Source: Paraburkholderia unamae (GTDB lineage: Bacteria > Pseudomonadota > Gammaproteobacteria > Burkholderiales > Burkholderiaceae). From it: 64,000 bases of DNA. The number at the start of each line of letters is the position of its first letter. Position 1 is the first letter of the stretch. Below, one piece after another: positions 22,071 to 32,192 of the stretch. The notes below the pieces were generated by a model. That model was not told the DNA's origin. It was given only the letters and a program-made list of their open reading frames with translations, and did not search any database. Location of the stretch: the NCBI RefSeq assembly GCF_003268775.1, contig NZ_QLSU01000002.1, forward strand, positions 310,001-374,000, read 5' to 3'. The position numbers were made by a program, and so were the translations under genes.

Positions 22071-22156
22071 AACCGGGACGACGGCAAGGAGCCGACGCCA
22101 GGTGGCATCACGCAGCAAGCGAAAAACAGCGGAGGAAAGACGAGAGGCGTCGGGCG

Positions 22157-22181
22157 CAAAGCCTTATCCAGCAAGGCTTTG
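22157..22181. other. 9-bp perfect inverted repeat near the island end
   Basis: CAAAGCCTT and AAGGCTTTG flank a 7-base ATCCAGC loop, between the phased repeats and the tRNA terminator. It could be a hairpin or a protein-binding site connected with integration. No T-run follows. Confidence 0.5.
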
Positions 22182-22191
22182 GCGGAAAAAC

Positions 22192-22217
22192 AAAAGGCCC
22201 GGAGAACCGGGCCTTTT
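22192..22217. terminator. terminator of tRNA-Lys
   Basis: AAAAGGCCCGG-AGAA-CCGGGCCTTTT lies 13 bp past the mature 3' end of the minus-strand tRNA. The flanking A and T runs allow termination in both directions, so it also insulates the island from the tRNA. Confidence 0.85.
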
Positions 22218-22229
22218 GTCTGCATTGGG

Positions 22230-22305
22230 TGGTGGGGCGTGAGTGACTCGAACACTCGACCTACGGATTAAGAGTCCGCTGCTCTACCAACTGAGCTAAC
22301 GCCCC
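22230..22305 (-). tRNA. tRNA-Lys (anticodon CUU)
   Basis: The 76-nt cloverleaf has acceptor GGGGCGT/ACGCCCC, D-arm GCTC...GAGC, anticodon stem GCGGA/TCCGT and loop CTCTTAA (anticodon CUU), and a normal T-arm (GTTCGAG). The CCA is encoded. The gene is complete. Its 3' end points left into the accessory region, so the region left of 22230 is in the position of an element integrated at the tRNA 3' end. No second copy of the tRNA 3' segment is visible in the window. Confidence 0.95.
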
Positions 22306-22318
22306 CAACAGAAGAAAG

Positions 22319-22347
22319 ATTATGCAGGACTTTTTGGGACTTGGCAA
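22319..22347 (-). promoter_or_regulatory. sigma-70 promoter of tRNA-Lys
   Basis: On the minus strand TTGCCA (22347-22342) and CATAAT (22324-22319) are separated by exactly 17 bp. The -10 lies 13 bp ahead of the mature 5' end. Confidence 0.85.
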
Positions 22348-22569
22348 GCCCTTTCTGCAAATTTCCTGAAAGAGGTTGGACAGCGCCCGCGAAGCCGTTC
22401 TGCACGGGCGTTCGCGTATTCACCGCGGGGCCTTACTGTCCCGGTATCATGTCGCCACTCCTGGCGTCACACCAGGTCTCAAGTCAGGTTTCAAGCCAGT
22501 TACTGCGCGCCGCCCTCCCGCCGAAGTCGGCCGGAATCGTCGCACAGCACGGACTCTCAAAGGCAAACG

Positions 22570-22974
22570 ATGGACGACAAGGCAATCGACGCGCTGCTCG
22601 AGCGCGTGCTGGCCCCGTGGGTGCGTGCACTCGCGATGAAACCGGTCGAGGTGACGGACGACAGCGCCACCTTGCGCCTGCCGTTTTCCGGCGAGTTGCG
22701 CCATTCGGGCGGCGTGATCTGCGGCCAGGTCTTCATGGCGGCGGCCGACACGGCCATGATCGTCGCGATTTCCGCGGCGCTCGGCGGCTTCAAGCCCATG
22801 ACGACCGTTGCGCTCAACACCAACTTCATGCGCGCGGTGCGCAAGGGCGACGTGCTTGTCACGGCGCGCGTGCTGCGCATGGGCCGCAATCTGGTGTTCG
22901 GTGAAATAGAACTCTACGACGAAGACGGCCGGATGGCGGTTCACGCGACCTCGACTTACGCGCTGCTCGATTAA
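22570..22974 (+). CDS. PaaI-type hotdog thioesterase
   Basis: The 134-residue product has the hotdog-fold pattern of the PaaI/DUF4442 group. The segment FSGELRHSGGVICGQVFMAA starts the long central helix (ADTAMIVAISAALG). Strands TVALNTNFMRAVRKGDVLVT, ARVLRMGRNLVFGEIELYDE and MAVHATSTYAL follow. These enzymes hydrolyse acyl-CoA thioesters; the acyl chain cannot be read from sequence. It is the first core-chromosome gene right of the tRNA and lies 48 bp upstream of a patatin-like lipase gene, so lipid or acyl turnover is a plausible shared theme. Confidence 0.8.
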   Translation: MDDKAIDALLERVLAPWVRALAMKPVEVTDDSATLRLPFSGELRHSGGVICGQVFMAAADTAMIVAISAALGGFKPMTTVALNTNFMRAVRKGDVLVTARVLRMGRNLVFGEIELYDEDGRMAVHATSTYALLD

Positions 22975-23022
22975 GCTTGGCGCTTCCGGCCGTTTCCGGT
23001 CGCATCGAAGGACGCACAAGGC

Positions 23023-23901
23023 ATGTTCGATCAGGTGGTTTTCGCGGGCGGCGGCAATCGCTGCTGGTGGCAGGCGGGGTTCTGGGACATCGTCCAGCCC
23101 GAGCTGCGCATTCGCCCGCGCGTCATTACCGGCATCTCGGCGGGCGCGGCCACGGCGTGCATGCTCTACACGCGCGACGCCGACTGGGTCATGCGCTACT
23201 ACGAGCAGGCGCTGCGCCACAACAAGCGCAACGCCTACTGGGGCAACCTGCTGCGCGGCGAGTCGGTGTTTCCGCACTACCGCATCTACCGGCAGGCGCT
23301 GCTCGACATCTACGGCGAGCCGTTCACGCGCCTCCAGGACGCGCCTGAGATCCGCATCGGCGTGTCGCATGTGCCGCGTTGGCTCGGCGCGCGCAGCGCC
23401 GTGGCGGCGGGTCTCATCGCGTACAACATCGAAAAGCACATCCGCAAGACGCTGCACCCCACGCTCGGGCGCAAGCTCGGGTTTCATCCTGAGTTCGTGA
23501 CGGCGCAGGAATGCGCGAGCGTGGAGGATCTGGCCGACCTGATCCTGCAATCGTCATGCACGCCGCCGTTCACGCCCGTGCTGCGCCGCGACGGCCGCCC
23601 CGTACTCGACGGCGGGATGGTGGACAACGTGCCGGTCGGCGCGCTCGACGAGACGCCCGGCCGCGTGCTGGTGATGGTGACGCGGCTCTATCCGCGCCCG
23701 CAGATGTTCGTGGTGCGCCATCAGGCGGCCGGGGGCGTGCAGCAGCGTCTCTACGTGCAGCCTTCGGCCAAGGTGCCGATCTCGAGCTGGGACTACACGA
23801 GCCCGCAGCAGATGCAGCACGCCTACAACCTCGGCCGCGTGGACGGCGAGCGTTTTCTCGCGCGTTTGCCCGAGGTCATGGAAGCGGCCGCGCACGCTTG
23901 A
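23023..23901 (+). CDS. patatin-like phospholipase
   Basis: The 292-residue product carries the patatin signature. An oxyanion loop FAGGGNR is near the N-terminus, the nucleophile elbow GISAG has Ser39, and the catalytic Asp is in LDGGMVDN (about Asp196). Patatins use a Ser-Asp dyad to release fatty acids from phospholipids or other esters. There is no signal peptide, so the protein is cytoplasmic or injected. It follows the thioesterase gene by 48 bp and may be co-transcribed with it. Confidence 0.85.
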   Translation: MFDQVVFAGGGNRCWWQAGFWDIVQPELRIRPRVITGISAGAATACMLYTRDADWVMRYYEQALRHNKRNAYWGNLLRGESVFPHYRIYRQALLDIYGEPFTRLQDAPEIRIGVSHVPRWLGARSAVAAGLIAYNIEKHIRKTLHPTLGRKLGFHPEFVTAQECASVEDLADLILQSSCTPPFTPVLRRDGRPVLDGGMVDNVPVGALDETPGRVLVMVTRLYPRPQMFVVRHQAAGGVQQRLYVQPSAKVPISSWDYTSPQQMQHAYNLGRVDGERFLARLPEVMEAAAHA

Positions 23902-23964
23902 GCGCGCGGCCGGATTGGGCATGAGAAACAGGAAAGGGCGGCGAGCGCCCTGTGCCTCCGGCGC

Positions 23965-24978
23965 TTAGCGGCGGCGGCCGCCCTGGAGGGCTTCGGGGTT
24001 CGCGACGCTCGCGTGGTCGCCCGCATCGAAGGCGAGGATGTTGCGGAACGCCGCGCCGAAATAAAGCTCGTAGCTCTCGCGCTCCACATAGCCGATGTGC
24101 GGCGTGCAGATCACGTTTTCCATGCGCAGCAGGCTGTAGCCTTGCAGGATCGGCTCGCTCTCGTAGACATCGATCGCCACCATGCCCGGCCGGTTGTGCG
24201 CGAGCGCGCCGAGCAGCGCGTTCTCTTCCAGCAGTTCCGCGCGGCTCGTGTTCACGAGCAGCGACGTGGGCTTCATGCGCAGCAGGTCTTCCTGCTTCAC
24301 GATCCCGCGCGTGTCGTCGTGCAGGCGCAGATGCAGCGAAAGCACATCGCTTTCCTCGAACAGCGCCTCGCGGCTTGCGGCGGCTTCGTAGCCGTCGGCG
24401 CGCGCCGCTTCGAGCGAATGCTCGCGGCCCCACACCAGCACGCGCATGCCGAACGCCTTGCCGTAGCCGGCCACGAGGCGGCCGATCTTCCCATAGCCCC
24501 AGATGCCGAGCGTCTGCCCGCGCATCACCTGACCCAGACCGAAGTTGGGCGGCATTGCCGAAGTCTTGAGACCCGACTGCTGCCACGCGCCCTGCTTGAG
24601 GTTGGCGACGTACTGCGGAATGCGGCGCTGGGCGGCCATGATGAGCGCCCACGTGAGTTCGGCCGGCGCGACTGGCGAGCCCGTGCCTTCGAGCACGGCA
24701 ATGCCGCGCTCCGTGCAGGCGGGAATGTCGATATGCGGACCGGCCTTGCCGGTCTGGCTGATCATGCGCAGATGCGGGAGCTTGTCGAGCAGTTGCGAGT
24801 TGATGCGCGTGCGTTCGCGGATCAGCACGAGCGCGTCGACTTCGGCGAGGCGGCTGGCGAGTTGGCCCAAGCCTCGCACGGTGTTGTTGAAAACCTTGAC
24901 CTCGTGGTCGGCGAGCAGTTGAAAGCAGTCGAGCTTGCGGACGGCGTCCTGGTAGTCGTCAAGGATGGCAATTTTCAT
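23965..24978 (-). CDS. D-2-hydroxyacid dehydrogenase family protein
   Basis: The 337-residue product is an NAD(P)-dependent dehydrogenase of the phosphoglycerate dehydrogenase superfamily. The Rossmann motif GYGKIG is at 161-166, and the catalytic triad is Arg246 (NTSRAEL), Glu275 (YESEP) and His294 (TPHIGY). The substrate cannot be read from the sequence; it is too short for SerA and lacks an ACT domain. It is transcribed toward the patatin gene. Its 5' side faces the pckG leader region. Confidence 0.85.
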   Translation of the reverse strand: MKIAILDDYQDAVRKLDCFQLLADHEVKVFNNTVRGLGQLASRLAEVDALVLIRERTRINSQLLDKLPHLRMISQTGKAGPHIDIPACTERGIAVLEGTGSPVAPAELTWALIMAAQRRIPQYVANLKQGAWQQSGLKTSAMPPNFGLGQVMRGQTLGIWGYGKIGRLVAGYGKAFGMRVLVWGREHSLEAARADGYEAAASREALFEESDVLSLHLRLHDDTRGIVKQEDLLRMKPTSLLVNTSRAELLEENALLGALAHNRPGMVAIDVYESEPILQGYSLLRMENVICTPHIGYVERESYELYFGAAFRNILAFDAGDHASVANPEALQGGRRR

Positions 24979-25404
24979 GGCAGCGGGTTGTTTTGCGTGT
25001 ATTGCGTCGCGCCCTGTGTAGCGCGACTTCGATGTTCATCTGGTGGTTATCCCACTATGCAGCGCCGGGAAGACTGGTATGAATAAGGGGAGCCTTCACG
25101 TGGCGCGCCGTGTGCAGCAGCAGGCATTGCATTTGCGCATGAGCACGGTTACGCACGCAGGTTATACGACGCGGCCGTCGGCCGCGAATTTGCAACTTTT
25201 AACAGCTTGTCGGGTTGCGATGCAAGCCGCTTTACAGACGGTTTCGAACCCCAGCTCAAAGGGCCTTGACGACCTGCCAACTGCGCGGACCGATTTTCAG
25301 GTTGATCTGCCATCAACTTTTGGTTCGCAGGAGTTGCGCCTCTCGCGTGCAGCGTCTAAAAGGGCCGCTTCCCTTTTTACAGCCCTAAAATCGGAGACAG
25401 CTCG
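24979..25404. promoter_or_regulatory. intergenic region upstream of pckG with two inverted repeats
   Basis: This 426-bp stretch carries no gene I can support. It holds the promoters of the divergent dehydrogenase and pckG genes. Two inverted repeats are visible: GTTGAT-CTGCC-ATCAAC at 25301-25317, which looks like an operator, and AAAAGGG-CCGCTT-CCCTTTT at 25358-25377, just 27 bp before the pckG start, which resembles a weak terminator or attenuator. Confidence 0.5.
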
Positions 25405-27255
<1,851 letters not shown>

Positions 27256-27283
27256 TTGCATGATGTGAGCGCTTGCTAACTGG

Positions 27284-27312
27284 ATGGCCGCCTTCTGGCG
27301 GCCATTTTTATT
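27284..27312 (+). terminator. intrinsic terminator of pckG
   Basis: ATGGCCGCC-TTCT-GGCGGCCAT followed by TTTTATTT, about 30 bp past the stop codon. Confidence 0.85.
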
Positions 27313-27390
27313 TCCGGGGTCGAATGAATTGATGCGGTGCGGAGCGCCGTCTGTTCGACGTTTGTCGGGAAATTTCGCTGCAATGCGCAA

Positions 27391-27415
27391 AATTGTTTCG
27401 ATCGAGGAAACAATT
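27391..27415. promoter_or_regulatory. interrupted palindrome upstream of the LysR gene
   Basis: AATTGTTTC and GAAACAATT form a perfect 9-bp inverted repeat around GATCGAG, about 155 bp ahead of the LysR start. It includes a T-N11-A core, as in many LysR-type binding sites, so autoregulation is likely. No other candidate site is apparent in the 27256-27569 interval beyond the pckG terminator. Confidence 0.6.
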
Positions 27416-27569
27416 GACCATCCGTTAGTGCATTTTGGGGCGCAGTCGAAGAATTCGTAAAGAAATTAGGGGCTTCGGAGGCAACTTCTGCACGATTTCT
27501 GCTGTCGTAGGAGAATTCGCGGTTTCCACCGCTGATTTTCAGCGGGTAGTAACAGGCAGGAGTTGTCTC

Positions 27570-28676
27570 ATGGATCATTTGCAGTCGATGCGAGTTTTCG
27601 TCAAAGTCGCCGACCTCGGCAGTTTCGCCCGGGCCGCTTCCGCGATGGATATCTCGAATGCGGTTGCGACGCGGCATGTCGCCGACCTCGAAGGTCGGCT
27701 CGGTACGCGTTTGCTCAATCGCACGACCCGCAGTCTCTCCCTGACCGAATCGGGTCAGGTCTATCTCGAGCGCGCCCGCCAGATTCTCGATGAGCTCGAA
27801 GATGTCGAGCAGATGGTCGTCGCGCGCAACCACGAACCGGTAGGCACGCTGCGCATCGTCGCGCCGGTGGTGTTCGGCCTCCACAATCTTGCTCCGGTGC
27901 TGCAAACGTACACGCAGCGCTATCCCCAGGTGATCCCCGATGTCACGCTGGTCGACCGCCAGGTCGATCTCGTGGAAGAGGGCTTCGATCTGGGCGTCGT
28001 GACCGCGCGCCAGATGCGCAGCGCGAGCATCGTCACGCGCCGCCTCACCACCGGTTGCATGACCGTGTGCGCGACGCCGGCGTACCTCGAAAAGCACGGC
28101 ACGCCCACGCGCCCCGAGCAGTTGATGGAGCACCCGAGCCTCTCGCTGCCCTCCGAGTACTGGGGCGACGAGCGCGTCTTCACGGGGCCGGACGGTGAAG
28201 TTCGCGTGCGTCCGACCAATGTGATCGTGGCGAACAACACCGAGATGCTGCGCCAGTTCGCGCTGCTCGGCATGGGCATCGCGATCCTGCCGAGCTATCT
28301 GATCGGGCGCGACATGACGCGCGGGCGCCTCGTGCGCCTGCTTGGCGACTATCGTCTGCCGCAGGTGGAGATCAACGTCGCGTACCCGAGCCGCCGCCAC
28401 TTGCCGGCCAAGGTGCGTACGTTCATCGATCACCTCGTCGAGCACTTCAGCCAGACGCCCAACAGCCAGCTCGGCGAGCAGTGGGTCAAGGACGGCCTCG
28501 CGCTGCCGGCGGCCGCGCCGGGTCGCAACGGTGCGGCGAACGAGGGCTACGACGGCGCGCAGGCTTCTGCGAGCCTGCATGACGGCGAGCGCAACGGCAT
28601 GGACGCCGAGCGTGCGCCCAAAGCCGCACGCGCTTCGGCGGCGCGGACGCGAACTTCGGCGATCTCGCCGCTATAA
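27570..28676 (+). CDS. LysR-type transcriptional regulator
   Basis: The 368-residue product has a LysR winged HTH at residues 1-60 (MRVFVKVADLGSFARAASAM, ATRHVADLEGRLGTRLLNRT). The effector-binding domain follows to about 300. A long low-complexity Ala/Gly/Arg tail (about 305-368) is not part of the usual family of about 300 residues. The start at 27570 has AGGCAGGAG upstream and matches family starts. The target is not obvious because the neighbours are tandem pckG and convergent topB. An inverted repeat upstream suggests autoregulation. Confidence 0.85.
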   Translation: MDHLQSMRVFVKVADLGSFARAASAMDISNAVATRHVADLEGRLGTRLLNRTTRSLSLTESGQVYLERARQILDELEDVEQMVVARNHEPVGTLRIVAPVVFGLHNLAPVLQTYTQRYPQVIPDVTLVDRQVDLVEEGFDLGVVTARQMRSASIVTRRLTTGCMTVCATPAYLEKHGTPTRPEQLMEHPSLSLPSEYWGDERVFTGPDGEVRVRPTNVIVANNTEMLRQFALLGMGIAILPSYLIGRDMTRGRLVRLLGDYRLPQVEINVAYPSRRHLPAKVRTFIDHLVEHFSQTPNSQLGEQWVKDGLALPAAAPGRNGAANEGYDGAQASASLHDGERNGMDAERAPKAARASAARTRTSAISPL

Positions 28677-28713
28677 GTCGAGATACACGCCCGAATTAGC
28701 CAATAATTAGCCA

Positions 28714-28755
28714 ATAAAAAAGGCGCAGCTTCGTGAGAAGCTGCGCCTTTTTGCT
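28714..28755. terminator. bidirectional terminator between LysR and topB
   Basis: AAAAAAGGCGCAGCTTC-GTGA-GAAGCTGCGCCTTTTT is a strong 11-bp stem with A and T runs, serving the two convergent genes. Confidence 0.9.
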
Positions 28756-28798
28756 TGCCTGCGTCAGCCCAGCCGATGACGGCTGGCACAGGACTGCC

Positions 28799-31450
28799 TT
28801 ATGAGCCCGTCTTGCGTGCCGCCGTCTTGCGGGCAGCGGTTTTGCGCGCCGGTGCGGCCTTCGCCGCCGCGGTCTTGCGGGCGGGCTTCGCGGTTTCTTC
28901 CGATTCGGCCGCGTCGTTCGCCGCTTCGCCCGAGGCTTCGGCCGTCGCCGCCGCCTTTTTCCCTGCCGTCTTGGCCGCCGTCTTCGCGCTCGGCTCCTTC
29001 TTCTCGAACTCGAAGCCGATCTTGCCGTCCGGCTGCTTGACGAGGAATGCCTTGAAGTTGCGACCCGTACGCGACGACTTGAAGTTGGTCAGCAGATCGG
29101 TGCGGCCTTCGGCCAGCAGCTTCGCCATTTGGTCACGCGTGATCTCCTGCTGGAGGATCACCTTGCCCGAGCGGAAGTCGCAGGTCTTCGGATTCGCAAC
29201 CGAGTGCTCGCACACATAGCTCATGCCGTGCTCGAACACGCGGCCCTTGCACTTCGGACACGCGCCCACGGCCTCTTGCTGCGAGAAGTCGGGCGCTTCG
29301 CCATCTTCGGCGCCCTGGTCCTGGCCGAAATCGAACTCGAGCTTGTAGTTCTTGATTTCGTCGTCGAACGAGAGCTTGAGGATGGCCGAGAACGGCCGGC
29401 CCATCTTGCTGCGGAAGCCCGAGAGCGGGCCGATCGTCTTGTTCTGAAGCAGTTCTTCGACTTCGGGAATTTCGAACTGGCGACCACCCGGAATCTTCGA
29501 GATCGAGAACTCGCACTTCGTGCACGCGAAGCGGCGGTAGTTTTCCTTCACCTGGCCGCCGCAATTCGGACACGGCGTGGTCAGCGTCGCGTAGTCGCCG
29601 GGGATGGTGTCCGAATCGTATTCCTTCGCGCGCTTCACGATGGTCTGCGTCATGCGGGCGATTTCCTGCATGAACGCGTCGCGCGGCAGCTTGCCGCGCT
29701 CCATCTGCGAAAGCTTGTACTCCCACTCGCCGGTAAGCTCCGGCGCGGTGAGTTCTTCCACGCCGAGGCCCCGCAACAGCGTCATGAGCTGGAACGCCTT
29801 GGCCGTGGGAATCAGCTCGCGGCCTTCGCGCACGAGATACTTTTCGCCGAGCAGACCTTCGATGATCGCCGCGCGCGTGGCCGGCGTGCCGAGGCCCTTG
29901 GCGGCCATGGCCTCGCGCAGCTCCTCGTCGTCCACCAGCTTGCCCGCGCCTTCCATGGCCGAGAGCAGCGTGGCTTCGTTGTAGCGCGCAGGCGGCTTGG
30001 TCACGAGTTGATGCGCCGCGATCTTGTCGGTCTTGACCTTCTCGTCCTTTTGCACCGGCACGAGGTTGGCGTCGTCGCCGCCCGTCTCGCGGCCGTAGAC
30101 CTGGAGCCAGCCCGGCTCGATCAGCACCTTGCCTTCGGTCTTGAAGTGATGGCCCGCGACTTCGGTGATCCGCGTGGTGACGCGATATTCCGCCGCCGGG
30201 AAGAACACGGCGAGGAAGCGCTTCACGACGAGGTCGTAGAGCTTCTGCTCAGGCTCGGAAAGCGACTTCGGCGCCTGCAACGTGGGGATGATGGCGAAGT
30301 GGTCGCTGATCTTCGAGTTGTCGAAAATGCGCTTGTTCGGCTTCACCCACCCCTTGTCGAGCACCTGCTTGGCGTGCGGCAGGTAGTTGTTGCTCTCCTT
30401 GAGCATCTCGAGCGTCTCTTTCACGGTGCCCATGTAATCCTCGGGCAGCGCGCGCGAATCGGTACGCGGGTAGGTGAGCACCTTGTGCTTTTCGTACAGC
30501 GCCTGGGCGAGGCCCAGCGTGTTCTTGGCCGAAAAGCCGAAGCGGCCGTTGGCTTCGCGTTGCAGGCTCGTCAGGTCGAAGAGCGCGGGCGAGAGCTGCG
30601 TGGACGGCTTCGATTCCTCGGTGACCGTGCCTTCGCGGCCATGGCACGCGGCCACGATCGTTTCGGCGGCCGGCAGGCTCCAGAGGCGAGAGTCGCGCTT
30701 TTCCGGATCGAACTCGTCCTTCTTGAATTTCGGGTCGTACCAGCGGCCTTCGTAGAAGCCCTTCGCGCAGACGAACTCCGCGCGCACTTCCCAGTAGTCG
30801 CGCGGGATAAAGCGGCGAATTTTCTCTTCACGTTCGACGACGATCGAGAGCGTTGGCGTCTGAACACGGCCGACGGTCGTGAGGAAGAAGCCGCCGCCCT
30901 TGCTGTTGAACGCGGTCATCGCGCGCGTGCCGTTGATGCCCACGAGCCAGTCGGCTTCGGAGCGGCAGCGGGCGGCGTCGGCGAGCGGGAGCATGTCGTC
31001 GTCGCTGCGCAGGTTCGCGAAGCCGTCGCGGATCGCCTGCGGCGTCATCGACTGGAGCCACAGGCGCTGGACCGGCTGCTTCGCCTTCGCGTGCTGCGCG
31101 ATCAGGCGGAAGATCAGCTCGCCCTCGCGCCCCGCGTCGCAGGCGTTGATGAGTCGCGTGACGTCTTTGCGCTTGAGCAGCTTCGTGAGCACCTTGAGCC
31201 GCGACTCGCTCTTGGCGATCGGGTTCAGGTCGAAGTGCGGCGGGATCACGGGCAGATGGGCGAAGCTCCATTTGCCTCGCTTGACCTCGTATTCCTCGGG
31301 CGCGGCGATTTCCAGCAGATGGCCGACCGCCGACGAGAGCACGTAGTCGTCGCTCTCGTAGTATTCGTCATGCTTGGTAAAACCGCCCAGAGCGCGCGCG
31401 ATGTCGTTCGCGACGGATGGCTTCTCGGCGATGATCAGAGCTTTGGACAT
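28799..31450 (-). CDS. topB: DNA topoisomerase III
   Basis: The 883-residue type IA topoisomerase has an N-terminal TOPRIM domain (LIIAEKPSVA and the DAGREGE acidic motif). The active-site tyrosine is Tyr327 in YPRTDS. C-terminal zinc-ribbon-like segments follow (CPNCGG...CTKC near 625-650; CPKCKG...CEH...C near 735-760). It relaxes or decatenates DNA by passing strands through a single-strand break. The last 70 or so residues are Ala/Lys/Thr repeats (ARKTAARKTGS) like a histone-H1 tail, an addition to the E. coli-type enzyme. Confidence 0.95.
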   Translation of the reverse strand: MSKALIIAEKPSVANDIARALGGFTKHDEYYESDDYVLSSAVGHLLEIAAPEEYEVKRGKWSFAHLPVIPPHFDLNPIAKSESRLKVLTKLLKRKDVTRLINACDAGREGELIFRLIAQHAKAKQPVQRLWLQSMTPQAIRDGFANLRSDDDMLPLADAARCRSEADWLVGINGTRAMTAFNSKGGGFFLTTVGRVQTPTLSIVVEREEKIRRFIPRDYWEVRAEFVCAKGFYEGRWYDPKFKKDEFDPEKRDSRLWSLPAAETIVAACHGREGTVTEESKPSTQLSPALFDLTSLQREANGRFGFSAKNTLGLAQALYEKHKVLTYPRTDSRALPEDYMGTVKETLEMLKESNNYLPHAKQVLDKGWVKPNKRIFDNSKISDHFAIIPTLQAPKSLSEPEQKLYDLVVKRFLAVFFPAAEYRVTTRITEVAGHHFKTEGKVLIEPGWLQVYGRETGGDDANLVPVQKDEKVKTDKIAAHQLVTKPPARYNEATLLSAMEGAGKLVDDEELREAMAAKGLGTPATRAAIIEGLLGEKYLVREGRELIPTAKAFQLMTLLRGLGVEELTAPELTGEWEYKLSQMERGKLPRDAFMQEIARMTQTIVKRAKEYDSDTIPGDYATLTTPCPNCGGQVKENYRRFACTKCEFSISKIPGGRQFEIPEVEELLQNKTIGPLSGFRSKMGRPFSAILKLSFDDEIKNYKLEFDFGQDQGAEDGEAPDFSQQEAVGACPKCKGRVFEHGMSYVCEHSVANPKTCDFRSGKVILQQEITRDQMAKLLAEGRTDLLTNFKSSRTGRNFKAFLVKQPDGKIGFEFEKKEPSAKTAAKTAGKKAAATAEASGEAANDAAESEETAKPARKTAAAKAAPARKTAARKTAARKTGS

Positions 31451-31686
31451 GACTGGTTGCTAGTGGGTGAATCCGGTTGGCGCCCCGGGCCGATGCCTAG
31501 TGAATGGGCGCTTGGGCTCGATGCCCGGCTTGGCCGCCCCGCTTTGGGGGGCCTTTCTCGACCGCTTTATAGCACATGGCGCGCCGGCGTCGATTTTTGT
31601 GTTCGCTTACGGCGGCATTCGCGCAACGCCCAAGGCGCCCAATCATAAGGGTGCGCCAGACGGTGCGGCAAGCGGTGCGTCTGATC

Positions 31687-31709
31687 GGGGTCAGATGTTG
31701 ATTGACCCC
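31687..31709. terminator. hairpin behind the thioredoxin-like gene
   Basis: GGGGTCA and TGACCCC form a perfect 7-bp stem around a 9-base loop, 10 bp past the stop codon of the minus-strand gene at 31719. There is no T-run, so it is a weak terminator candidate. A second GC-rich hairpin lies near 31530-31555 in the topB leader. Confidence 0.4.
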
Positions 31710-31718
31710 GGACGGGCC

Positions 31719-32096
31719 TCAGGCCGCGGTCAGCGCGGGTCGCAGCTTCGGCGCATCGGCCACGCCTGGCAGCGCCGTGAGGTCCGAGAGCATCCGTTCG
31801 ACCACGGCGCCGTGCGGCAGGACCGTGCCGAAGAAGCGCGTGGCGTGCCCGTCCTCGATCAGGATGGTCGGGAAGTTTTCCACGTCGAGGTCGTCGAAGC
31901 GGTCGGCGTGCGTTTCGATGTCGATATAAGCGAAGCAGATCTCGGGGTGTGCTTCGGCAATACGGTCGAAGGTGGCCCGATAGTCGCGACAGGTGCCGCA
32001 CCACTGCGCGCACAGGCACGCCACGAACAGCGTGTCGTGGTCGCTGACGCGCTCTGCGATCAGGTCGGCGTCGGTGTCGAGGTCAAGCGCGGGCAT
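31719..32096 (-). CDS. thioredoxin-like protein
   Basis: The 125-residue product has the thioredoxin fold with the active site WCGTC (Cys33, Cys36), where classical thioredoxin has WCGPC. The cis-proline segment FPTILI follows. There is no signal peptide, so it works in the cytoplasm as a disulphide reductase or redox partner. The Thr in place of Pro changes the redox potential in characterised family members. It lies between dprA and topB on the same strand, probably in one transcription unit with dprA. Confidence 0.85.
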   Translation of the reverse strand: MPALDLDTDADLIAERVSDHDTLFVACLCAQWCGTCRDYRATFDRIAEAHPEICFAYIDIETHADRFDDLDVENFPTILIEDGHATRFFGTVLPHGAVVERMLSDLTALPGVADAPKLRPALTAA

Positions 32097-32192
32097 GGTC
32101 GTTCCTTGCGTTCTCTTCTATATAGTGCGGGGCGTTTGGCGCGAATGTATCACGGCGGCGCACCGGCGGTGGCCCTCGCACCGGGCGCCGCG

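Noticed and set aside
12041..22181. 14-bp direct repeat CCAGCAAGGCTTTG at about 12036 and 22168 as attachment sites
   Set aside because: A shared 14-mer over this length is within chance, neither copy lies at a tRNA end and the interval between them is not a sensible element.
1..22229. Complete integrative and conjugative element
   Set aside because: No integrase catalytic domain, no secretion-channel genes and no second attachment site are in the window, so only part of an element can be claimed.
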